5,045 nt of DNA from Planctomycetota bacterium (GCA_022614705.1 JAKEIB010000262.1:1-5045); one strand, 5' to 3'; positions 1 to 4,624 are shown, counted from the first letter of the stretch. A program made the numbers and translations. Notes: a model not told the origin generated them from the letters alone.

Positions 1-402
1 GGAGCGGCAGACTGCCTGGTGAAGCCGGTGAACTCGGCGGACCTGCGATCGGCCGTGTCGCGATTGTTTCACGCGAACGCGGGCGTTGGCGGTGGCTCAG
101 ATTCCGCGAGCGAAGCGCCCGACAGGGATGAAAATCGTCCGAGCATCGATATTCCTCCCGGCACGTCGCTCGAGGATCTGGAACGCGCCGCCGTCGAGCA
201 GGCGCTGGCGCAGCATCACGGCAACCGCACCCACGCGGCGAAGACGTTGGGCATTTCGGTGCGAACGCTGCAGCGCAAGCTCAAGGCGTGGGGCATGCCG
301 GTGGTGTCGCTGCAGACGGTGCACGGTACGAGCAACAACTTCCTGTATATGCAACACCACGACGTTCACACGCTGCCCCCTTTCAGCGCACATTGTCGGT
401 GA
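1..402 (+). CDS. Two-domain response regulator, C-terminal part (receiver end plus Fis-type HTH)
   Basis: The reading frame is open at the left edge, so the gene starts upstream. The first codons read GAADCLVKPV. This is the end of a receiver domain with its conserved Lys-Pro pair (codons 22-27), after which the last receiver helix runs to about base 75. A hydrophilic linker of roughly 30 residues follows. A Fis/HTH_8-type DNA-binding domain lies at about 169-294, with the typical pattern LERAAVEQAL, then NRTHAAKTLGIS and RTLQRKLKAWG. There is no room for a sigma-54 AAA+ domain between the two parts, so this resembles the RegA/PrrA/ActR class of short regulators rather than NtrC. Family knowledge says it is a phosphorylated DNA-binding regulator; its cognate kinase and targets are not visible. 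About 35 residues follow the HTH, where such proteins usually stop soon after it, so the tail is odd. The GTG at 19 is internal to the receiver and is not the true start. Confidence 0.88.
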   Translation, partial: GAADCLVKPVNSADLRSAVSRLFHANAGVGGGSDSASEAPDRDENRPSIDIPPGTSLEDLERAAVEQALAQHHGNRTHAAKTLGISVRTLQRKLKAWGMPVVSLQTVHGTSNNFLYMQHHDVHTLPPFSAHCR

Positions 403-428
403 AGTGAAGTGGCCAGGCCTGGAATGTG

Positions 429-459
429 CTCGGCATGGAAAGCATGTGGAGTCTTTTTT
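429..459 (+). terminator. Candidate intrinsic terminator of the response regulator gene
   Basis: The stem pairs CTC (429-431) with GAG (449-451) and CATG (434-437) with CATG (443-446). A G-U pair and one mismatch join the two helices, and the loop is GAAAG. A run of six T follows at 454-459. It begins 27 bases after the stop codon on the same strand. The helix is modest, so the T-run and position carry much of the call. Confidence 0.5.
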
Positions 460-466
460 CTGCAGT

Positions 467-494
467 CCGTGCCGCCGAACCCACGGGCGTTTTT
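467..494 (+). terminator. Weak second terminator-like hairpin
   Basis: CCGTG (467-471) can pair with CACGG (482-486), and five T follow GCG at 490-494. The stem is only 5 bp with a 10-base loop, so alone it would be weak. It may act as a backup to the hairpin just upstream of it. Confidence 0.28.
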
Positions 495-515
495 CACGAT
501 GACGTTAGCCGTTGC

Positions 516-530
516 GCGAATTGAATTCGC
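516..530. promoter_or_regulatory. Perfect 7-1-7 palindrome, operator-like
   Basis: GCGAATT is followed by a single G and then AATTCGC, a perfect inverted repeat of 15 bases. Symmetric sites of this size are typical of dimeric DNA-binding proteins. Against that, it lies in a convergent intergenic interval over 100 bases from either stop and is not next to a start codon. No function is assigned. Confidence 0.3.
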
Positions 531-559
531 AGCGGCGTAGCGGCGTAGCGGCCGCCGCT
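531..559. repeat. Short GC-rich repeat block (AGCGGCGT twice, then its inverse)
   Basis: AGCGGCGT occurs twice in tandem (531-538, 539-546). AGCGGC (547-552) follows and runs directly into CGCCGCT (553-559), the reverse complement of AGCGGCG. Either direct copy could pair with the inverted copy to form a GC-rich hairpin. It could be a small local slippage product. Confidence 0.5.
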
Positions 560-630
560 AAACCCCGCTGACCACCCGGGCCGGCGGCGCGCTGAACTCA
601 GTTACACCCGACTAGGGCGTCTGCGTCCAT

Positions 631-664
631 AAAAAAAGCTCGGCGAAGCATTGCTCCGCCGAGC
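631..664 (-). terminator. Intrinsic terminator of the DUF1328 gene
   Basis: GCTCGGCG (638-645) and CGCCGAGC (657-664) form a perfect 8-bp stem. Inside it AGC/GCT can pair further after one mismatch. On the minus strand the stem is followed at once by seven T (the A-run at 631-637). It sits about 60 bases past the DUF1328 stop codon, in the right orientation. This is the clearest terminator in the window. Confidence 0.85.
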
Positions 665-723
665 CTTCTGTGTGATCGCTCTGATCGATGGCCCCGACTT
701 TTCAGGGCGATGCCAACGTTGCG

Positions 724-894
724 TTAAGCAACCGGTGGCCGTACCCGCGGCACTATCAGGCTGATGATGAACAGCACCAGGAACACGAAAAACAATACCT
801 GAGCGATATAGCTTGCCGTGCCTGCCAGTCCACCAAAACCCAGCACCGCGGCGATCAATGCGATCACCAAAAACGTAAGTGCCCAACTCAACAT
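724..894 (-). CDS. DUF1328 (YtjA-like) small membrane protein
   Basis: The product is a 56-residue, very hydrophobic protein that begins [20 protein letters not shown]. It continues through [16 protein letters not shown] to the end [14 protein letters not shown]. Two membrane helices (about residues 4-20 and 27-48), the glycine-rich turn between them and the overall length match the DUF1328/YtjA family. The family is of unknown function and is often found near stress-related genes. The frame stays open upstream to 1056. I chose the ATG at 892-894 because family homology starts there and a strong Shine-Dalgarno (AAAGGGAAGG on the minus strand, 901-910) lies 6 bases before it. A clear terminator follows. 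Its upstream region is shared with the divergent gene at 1276 and carries repeated GGCACGACG boxes, so joint control is possible. Confidence 0.88.
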   Translation of the reverse strand: MLSWALTFLVIALIAAVLGFGGLAGTASYIAQVLFFVFLVLFIISLIVPRVRPPVA

Positions 895-1001
895 GCTGCA
901 CCTTCCCTTTCCGAAGTGGGTTCGATTACTTGATCCGCGCACGTGGCCGACCGCGTGATACGGCCGGATGCACGGTCCAACATTCCTGGGGTTTCTAGGA
1001 T

Positions 1002-1015
1002 GCAATCGTCGTGCC
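1002..1015 (-). repeat. GGCACGACG box 1 (left arm of 14-bp inverted repeat)
   Basis: Read on the minus strand this is GGCACGACGATTGC, an exact match to box 2 in the opposite orientation. Similarity continues inward with GAGC (1017-1020) and ATTGT (1027-1031), each matched in the right arm. The box lies about 110 bases upstream of the DUF1328 start and points toward that gene. Confidence 0.8.
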
Positions 1016-1036
1016 AGAGCCGGCAGATTGTCGCGA

Positions 1037-1101
1037 CGCGGTGTTTTCGGGCACAAAAAATGGCTGGAAATTAGCCGGAATCATACGCCCGGCGAAACGC
1101 G
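1037..1101. other. Nested imperfect inverted repeat (possible structured element)
   Basis: Four short helices are nested around a centre near 1069. They are CGCG (1037-1040) with CGCG (1098-1101), TTT with AAA (1095-1097), CGGGC (1048-1052) with GCCCG (1087-1091), and GGCT (1062-1065) with AGCC (1073-1076). The internal loops next to the innermost helix are of similar size on both sides (9 and 10 bases). On the minus strand the innermost hairpin is followed by A and then T6, which looks like a weak terminator. It could be a structured RNA, an upstream terminator, or chance pairing in GC-rich DNA. Confidence 0.3.
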
Positions 1102-1187
1102 GCCGTAGACGTGGTGCCAATTTGTCCACCTTTTGACCAGAGTGGTAACTCGTCATCCGCCCGACGGCGCGGCCACAATTATCGCTC

Positions 1188-1201
1188 GGCACGACGATTG
1201 C
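1188..1201 (+). repeat. GGCACGACG box 2 (right arm of 14-bp inverted repeat)
   Basis: GGCACGACGATTGC is the exact reverse complement of 1002-1015. With the two bases before it, TCGGCACGACG (1186-1196) is repeated directly at 1216-1226, exactly 30 bases further on. Inward, GCTC (1184-1187) and ACAAT (1175-1179) mirror the left arm. Confidence 0.8.
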
Positions 1202-1217
1202 TTCATTACTTCACGTC

Positions 1218-1231
1218 GGCACGACGGTCGT
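1218..1231 (+). repeat. GGCACGACG box 3 (direct, partly diverged copy)
   Basis: GGCACGACGGTCGT shares its first nine bases with boxes 1 and 2, and eleven bases with box 2 if the TC before it is counted. The 30-base distance from box 2 is close to three helical turns, which would put both sites on the same face of the DNA. Its second half, ACGAC-G-GTCGT, is itself a small palindrome. It ends 44 bases before the start codon at 1276. Confidence 0.7.
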
Positions 1232-1275
1232 CGTTTCAATTGCCAGTCACATACCGTATTGAATAGGAGTTTGCC

Positions 1276-1503
1276 ATGCGTGTTTTAATCATCCTTGCGG
1301 CGTTGGTGCTGCTATTTGCCGTGGCGGGCTGGATCACGTTCAGTAAGGACTCGGGCCGCTCGAGCATCAATCTTGAGACCGACGAAATTCGCGAAGACAC
1401 CGGCCAGATAATGCACGAGGGATCGGAGCTGCTTAAGAACGCCGAGGAGGAAGTGTCTCCGGACGGCGCGACGAATAGACCGCCCGCGACCGAGGCTCCC
1501 TGA
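1276..1503 (+). CDS. Unrecognised 75-residue single-pass membrane protein
   Basis: The ATG is preceded by a clear Shine-Dalgarno, AGGAG at 1265-1269, with 6 bases between, which supports a real gene. The protein starts MRVLIILAALVLLFAVAGW, a membrane helix with one positive residue in front, then ITFSKDSGRSS. The rest is acidic and outside or at the membrane surface. Residues about 32-58 (from NLETDEIRED to LLKNAEEE) could form an amphipathic or coiled helix, and the end is rich in Pro and Ala. The N-terminus has no Cys after the helix, so it is not a lipoprotein and is probably an uncleaved anchor. I cannot assign a function. It is transcribed away from the DUF1328 gene and shares its repeat-bearing upstream region, so the two small membrane proteins may respond to the same signal. 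Confidence 0.7.
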   Translation: MRVLIILAALVLLFAVAGWITFSKDSGRSSINLETDEIREDTGQIMHEGSELLKNAEEEVSPDGATNRPPATEAP

Positions 1504-1530
1504 CTAACGCTGCTGCCAACGTCCGTGGGA

Positions 1531-1545
1531 GGCCTCGCTGAGGCC
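1531..1545. other. Perfect 6-bp hairpin GGCCTC-GCT-GAGGCC
   Basis: It lies 27 bases after the stop of the gene ending at 1503. The stem is perfect and GC-rich with a 3-base loop, but no T-run follows in either direction. It may help end or protect the transcript of the small membrane-protein gene. It has the same stem and loop size as the hairpin at 1574-1588. Confidence 0.35.
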
Positions 1546-1566
1546 GATGGCGGTAACAATCGTGAG

Positions 1567-1588
1567 TAAAATTGGCGTCGGAGACGCC
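1567..1588 (-). terminator. Candidate terminator of the minus-strand DUF1559 cluster
   Basis: GGCGTC (1574-1579) and GACGCC (1583-1588) form a perfect 6-bp stem with a GGA loop. On the minus strand it is followed by AATTTTA, a short T-rich tract. It comes after the last DUF1559-related sequence and before the convergent gene on the other strand, so position and direction suit the end of the cluster's transcript. The T-tract is short. Confidence 0.45.
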
Positions 1589-1651
1589 TTCCACAATTGG
1601 CCAGGGCTGTTTTCAATAGAGCAACGCGGTCGTCGTCGCAATGACAACTGG

Positions 1652-1810
1652 TTACTGTTCGGCTGTCAATTCCGAACCGTTGCGCGTTACCAATCGCGCG
1701 AACTCGCGGATGTCGATGTTGTCGTTGATCCATTTCACGGAGCCGTCGCCCATGCAGAAGTTGGCGCCGCTTGGGTGGAACGAGTACGGCTCGCCCAAAT
1801 GTGACGGATA
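1652..1810 (-). pseudogene. C-terminal remnant of a third DUF1559 gene
   Basis: Read on the minus strand, this frame runs from just after a stop codon (1811-1813) to TAA at 1652-1654 and encodes 52 residues. It contains EPYSFHPSGANF, then GDGSVKWIND and LVTRNGSELTAEQ. This is the signature end of DUF1559 proteins, the His-Pro-x-Gly-x-Asn stretch and the Asp-Gly-Ser-Val motif. Protein A in this window ends similarly (PYAFHRGGIN, GDGSVKFLDE, LVTRNGS). The remnant therefore looks closer to A than to neighbour B, whose equivalent is NHPGGALFVFADGHVEFIDE. No start codon with a ribosome binding site precedes it, and more than 250 N-terminal residues are missing. It begins within 6 bases of the stop codon of protein B but in a different frame, so it is not a simple extension of B. 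A deletion that removed the 5' part of a tandem gene is the likely origin. Confidence 0.8.
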
Positions 1811-1815
1811 TCACA

Positions 1816-2793
1816 TCACTTGCGGATAATCACTTGCCTGTCGTTGCGACGAATCAAGCGTTGATACAAGCCCATCTGTTCCATCTCGGTCATGACCAGT
1901 GATGTCGCGCCGGCTTGATTGAACTGGATTTCTTCGTCAATGAACTCCACGTGTCCATCGGCAAAGACAAATAGGGCGCCGCCGGGGTGATTGCTGCTGA
2001 AGCCGCGCCGGGCATCCTCGCCGAGAGCGTTGATCTTTACATCGGAAATCCCAAAGACCTGTCGCAGTCCTAAATCGCCGTCGCTGTTGTAATCTCGCAC
2101 GCCGATCCACACACCGCCCCAATCTTCGGACCGCCGTTCGCCGACGAGGATCGTATTGCTGGTACCGTCGGTCACGCTTGCCTCGGTGCAATTGCTGCCG
2201 GGCCAGAGCAAGCCGAACGAATCGGCTCGATAATTCGATTGCTTTTCGGCGAAAGTTATAAAACGCGTACCGTGATTGCCAATATAATTCGACTTCGCTG
2301 CATGGGTGTCGCCATATTTTGCGCCGGCGAACGGACGATTGTCGTTCAATTCATAGCCGGTATCGGAAGGGCAGCGAAACGACGGCAGGGGCACCTGCGC
2401 CAAGTCGCGCCCAACTGGCGTTTGCATTACGTCGTGCAACTGGCCCATCGGCAACGTGAGACGGTTGTAAAGCGCCCGCTGCTGCAGATGAGGAAGCAGC
2501 GAAGTGGCCCAACCGAAACCCGCGACACCGGTCGGATCACCGTCGCTTTTGGAAGCGGCGACTCCGAGTGGATACTTTCCCATGTGAAGTTCGTATTCGT
2601 GAAACGCAAGGCCAATCTGCTTCAAGTTGTTCGTGCAATGCGCGCGGCGCGACGACTCGCGCGCGGACTGGACCGCGGGGATGAGCAGCCCGACCAGCAC
2701 GCCGATGATGGAAATCGTTACCAACAATTCCACTAGGGTGAAGCCGCGGCCGCACGCACTTTCCGGGCGACGCGGCATAGGATGGATAGTCAT
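1816..2793 (-). CDS. DUF1559 protein B (pseudopilin-like N-terminus)
   Basis: The protein has 325 residues. After a short basic leader it has the prepilin motif RGFTLVELLV (residues 16-25), with cleavage expected after Gly17 and the conserved Glu five residues later, followed by a membrane helix to about residue 44. Next come ARESSRRAHCTNNLKQIGLA, typical of DUF1559, then FRCPSDTGYELN, SNYIGNHGT, TDGTSNTILVGER and the C-terminal NHPGGALFVFADGHVEF. Family knowledge predicts export and anchoring as a type II/IV pseudopilin-like protein, but the function of DUF1559 is unknown. An Asp-rich loop DYNSDGD (residues 234-240) resembles a calcium-binding loop. I prefer the ATG at 2791-2793, which has GAGGA (2803-2807) 9 bases before it. 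The in-frame ATG at 2800-2802 directly abuts that site and would add only three residues. It lies 82 bases after the lipoprotein gene and probably shares its transcript. Confidence 0.92.
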   Translation of the reverse strand: MTIHPMPRRPESACGRGFTLVELLVTISIIGVLVGLLIPAVQSARESSRRAHCTNNLKQIGLAFHEYELHMGKYPLGVAASKSDGDPTGVAGFGWATSLLPHLQQRALYNRLTLPMGQLHDVMQTPVGRDLAQVPLPSFRCPSDTGYELNDNRPFAGAKYGDTHAAKSNYIGNHGTRFITFAEKQSNYRADSFGLLWPGSNCTEASVTDGTSNTILVGERRSEDWGGVWIGVRDYNSDGDLGLRQVFGISDVKINALGEDARRGFSSNHPGGALFVFADGHVEFIDEEIQFNQAGATSLVMTEMEQMGLYQRLIRRNDRQVIIRK

Positions 2794-2802
2794 GGTGTGC
2801 AT

Positions 2803-2807
2803 TCCTC
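2803..2807 (-). promoter_or_regulatory. Ribosome binding site deciding the start of DUF1559 protein B
   Basis: GAGGA on the minus strand touches the first in-frame ATG (2800-2802) but stands 9 bases from the second (2791-2793). This favours the shorter protein. Confidence 0.6.
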
Positions 2808-2875
2808 ATGACGAACTCGAAATGACGAAAGTGGAGTAACGAAACAAATCACTCAACATTCGTCGACTCCTCGTA

Positions 2876-3370
2876 TTAATTGACAATCGCAATCGGCGGG
2901 ATATCTGTCGGTCCGCCATTGACATTCACTTTGATCGGCGACGTTTTTGCGCTGGTGTACTTCTGCGGAATTACATTTGACCCAGCGCCGCCAAGCTTTT
3001 CGTCGTACTTGAACCACTCGACCGTCGCCACGTACTCGCCGTGTGGGGCGCCGTCACCAGGTTCATACGAGGTAATGGTAAATGTTCCGTCGTCTTTGAC
3101 GGTGCCGGTGGGGGCCACGTCACTGGTGTCGGAGGTGCTCACGGCATGCAGCACGACTGTCGCGCCGACGGGAGGTCGACCTTTGTATGTCACCTTCCCC
3201 GAGACGGGGAACACTGGCACGCGCTTTTCCGCGCAACCGCCCAGCACGGGGAGCAACAGCCAAATTGCAAGTATTGACAGTCGGCCTAAAGATGCCGTGC
3301 GCAAAGGCCGCCGGTTCCGAGCGTTGTCGCTAGGAGAATCCAACTGTATGTGAGAATGACTACCCGACAT
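2876..3370 (-). CDS. Small lipoprotein with carboxypeptidase-regulatory-like domain
   Basis: The protein has 164 residues. A long, basic N-terminal region (1-30) leads into a hydrophobic stretch LSILAIWLLLPVLGGC. This has a lipobox LGGC with the lipid-bearing Cys at 46, so the mature part should be membrane-anchored outside the cytoplasm. From about residue 53 the pattern VSGKVTYKGRPPVGATVVLH, then GTVKDDGTFTIT, then HGEYVATVEW and a final ITVN-like strand, fits the beta-sandwich seen in many planctomycete lipoproteins. The family is usually grouped with transthyretin-like or carboxypeptidase regulatory domains. No catalytic residues are expected; such domains are thought to be structural or binding modules. 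The frame is open upstream to 3562, but I chose the ATG at 3368-3370, which has AGGA (3380-3383) 9 bases before it; the longer form would bury the signal peptide. It sits between two DUF1559 genes, a common planctomycete arrangement. Its partner is not known. Confidence 0.87.
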   Translation of the reverse strand: MSGSHSHIQLDSPSDNARNRRPLRTASLGRLSILAIWLLLPVLGGCAEKRVPVFPVSGKVTYKGRPPVGATVVLHAVSTSDTSDVAPTGTVKDDGTFTITSYEPGDGAPHGEYVATVEWFKYDEKLGGAGSNVIPQKYTSAKTSPIKVNVNGGPTDIPPIAIVN

Positions 3371-3415
3371 GGTACACAATCCTATGGCTTGTAATTTGGA
3401 TAGAATGTTAAGAAC

Positions 3416-3459
3416 GTGCCGGCAACCAGGCGACGTCCATTCTTGGTGGTTGCCGGCAC
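3416..3459 (-). terminator. Strong 13-bp-stem hairpin between DUF1559 A and the lipoprotein
   Basis: GTGCCGGCAACCA (3416-3428) and TGGTTGCCGGCAC (3447-3459) are perfect reverse complements, separated by 18 bases. The hairpin begins 23 bases after the stop of protein A and ends 45 bases before the lipoprotein start. On the minus strand it is followed by GTTCTTAACATTCT, which is T-rich but not a clean run. It could be a full or partial terminator, or a structure that protects the upstream part of the mRNA so that A is made in larger amount than the genes after it. Confidence 0.55.
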
Positions 3460-3482
3460 ACAAGACTTCACCAACTGGCGGC

Positions 3483-4619
3483 TTAGAAGGCCTGATCCAG
3501 GAGTGGCTCCTTGTACTTGTCGACGGTTCCGTCGTTGTTGGTGTCCTCGCCGCCGGAACCATTGCGGGTTACAAGTGCCGCGATGATGCCGATGTGGGTT
3601 CCTTCGTCGAGAAACTTCACGGAGCCGTCTCCTAAGACGACATTGATGCCGCCCCGATGGAACGCATAAGGCTGGCTCGTGCCGTCGGTCCCGTAGGGCG
3701 CAGGATAGCCAGTGGCGCCATACGTTTCCGCGCCCACGTCGTAACCGTTGGTGCGACCGAAGTACACGCCTGGAATGACGGTGCCGGTCGCGTTGGAGCC
3801 CGCGAACAGGACATCGGTCGCCGCTCGGCACCAGCCGCCGCCGTTGACGCGATGGATGGCCGGATCGGTGCCGACCACAGCGCCGCGACGATAGACGAGT
3901 GGCCGCCCGGCCGACTCGAACACGGCGATTGTGTTCGAAAGGCCGTCGGTGACATCACCAAACGCGACGGACGCGTTCTTGGGCATGAACCCGTTGGTGG
4001 GTTTGGCCGCTGTCGACGCGACCGCTGTACTACCTTGAATGGTGAGCACCGGATCTATCCCAGCGTAGTTGTAATAAGTGGGATAAGCCGCAGCGACCGG
4101 TGAAGGTAACCGCGGGTCGACGCCGAGCGATGAGCCGTAATCGCTGAGAGCTACAAGCGGTACCCAAGGCACGCCGGGGCCGGCGCCGTCAACACTGTGG
4201 TCCATGATGGAGCGATTCGTGGCCGACGACGGGCATTCGTAGATTGCGATCCGCTTGCTTGTTACCGGCACATTCTTCGGATCGCTCCAATTGACGGTCT
4301 GGTCATACAGGTCCCATAAATCCGAACGCTCGATATACGGCAACAGATAGACCAGAGTGCCGATGCGGACGGTGCTGGCTGCCGTGGGGCGGCCACTCGC
4401 GGGTAACTTCTTCTTTGCATCGTGGAAATTGTGGATCCCGATGCCGATCTGCTTCAAATTGTTCTGGCATTGCGACCGTCGCGACGCTTCCCGCGCGGCT
4501 TGAATTGCCGGCATCAGCAGGGCGACTAACACGCCGATGATGGCGATTACCACCAGCAGCTCAACCAAGGTAAAGCCGTGTCGCATTGCCGGCTTCGCAT
4601 TTGAGTCCAAAACGTTCAT
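3483..4619 (-). CDS. DUF1559 protein A (pseudopilin-like N-terminus)
   Basis: The protein has 378 residues. It has the prepilin motif HGFTLVELLVVIA, with cleavage expected after Gly15 and Glu at +5, followed by a membrane helix and AREASRRSQCQNNLKQIGIG. The body contains IAIYECPSSATNRS, YNYAGID, DVTDGLSNTIAVFE, and the C-terminal FHRGGINVVLGDGSVKFLDE. These are the standard DUF1559 landmarks, and the length is normal for the family. After LVTRNGSGGE the tail carries DTNNDGTVD (residues 359-367), like a calcium-binding loop, then ends KEPLLDQAF. The ATG at 4617-4619 is preceded by GGAGG (4625-4629) with 5 bases between; an in-frame TTG at 4629-4631 overlaps that site and is unlikely to be used. 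The gene starts 42 bases after the BON-domain gene and may be read from the same message. By family it is exported and membrane-anchored; its role is unknown. Confidence 0.94.
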   Translation of the reverse strand: MNVLDSNAKPAMRHGFTLVELLVVIAIIGVLVALLMPAIQAAREASRRSQCQNNLKQIGIGIHNFHDAKKKLPASGRPTAASTVRIGTLVYLLPYIERSDLWDLYDQTVNWSDPKNVPVTSKRIAIYECPSSATNRSIMDHSVDGAGPGVPWVPLVALSDYGSSLGVDPRLPSPVAAAYPTYYNYAGIDPVLTIQGSTAVASTAAKPTNGFMPKNASVAFGDVTDGLSNTIAVFESAGRPLVYRRGAVVGTDPAIHRVNGGGWCRAATDVLFAGSNATGTVIPGVYFGRTNGYDVGAETYGATGYPAPYGTDGTSQPYAFHRGGINVVLGDGSVKFLDEGTHIGIIAALVTRNGSGGEDTNNDGTVDKYKEPLLDQAF

Positions 4620-4624
4620 GACTA

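Larger units (their letters stand above)
403..723. other. Non-coding interval between the response regulator and the DUF1328 gene
   Basis: I see no convincing gene in this stretch. It holds two terminator-like hairpins directly after the response regulator (429-459 and 467-494), a 15-bp palindrome (516-530), a short GC-rich repeat block (531-559), and the strong minus-strand terminator of the DUF1328 gene (631-664). The genes on either side converge on this interval, which explains why terminators dominate it. Long open frames across it look like shadows of GC-rich sequence and lack recognisable protein features. Confidence 0.6.
895..1275. other. Divergent intergenic region with inverted and direct repeats
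   Basis: This 381-bp stretch separates the starts of two divergently transcribed small membrane-protein genes and must hold both promoters. I could not place a convincing -35/-10 pair in either direction. It holds three GGCACGACG boxes (1002-1015 inverted, 1188-1201, 1218-1231) and a nested inverted repeat at 1037-1101. A 65-codon minus-strand frame (995-1192) crosses it but has no ribosome binding site that I can see and no family resemblance, so I do not call it a gene. Confidence 0.6.

Noticed and set aside
895..1056. An upstream extension of the DUF1328 protein to an ATG at 1056
   Set aside because: The extra 54 residues are basic and unlike the family. The ATG at 892-894 has a strong ribosome binding site and matches the family's usual start.
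995..1192. A 65-codon minus-strand open frame upstream of the DUF1328 gene
   Set aside because: No ribosome binding site, no recognisable domain, and it covers the repeat-bounded segment almost exactly. It is more likely chance openness in GC-rich non-coding DNA.
1234..1262. A sigma-70-like promoter, TTTCAA then TATTGA with a 17-base spacer
   Set aside because: Transcription would begin at about the ribosome binding site of the gene at 1276, which would remove or cripple it.
1236..1814. A 192-codon minus-strand open frame over the small membrane-protein gene and the DUF1559 remnant
   Set aside because: It is in the wrong frame for the remnant and antisense to the gene at 1276. The composition (Arg- and Ser-rich, no domain) is that of a shadow frame.
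2808..2829. Direct repeat ATGACGAA twice, 14 bases apart, just upstream of DUF1559 protein B
   Set aside because: Only two short copies in a low-GC spacer. They could be chance and no role is suggested.
3371..3562. An upstream extension of the lipoprotein to base 3562
   Set aside because: It would overlap the end of DUF1559 protein A, cover the hairpin at 3416-3459 and bury the signal peptide deep inside the protein.
3657..4103. A 148-codon plus-strand frame inside DUF1559 protein A
   Set aside because: It is antisense to a clearly conserved coding gene and shows no domain or ribosome binding site.
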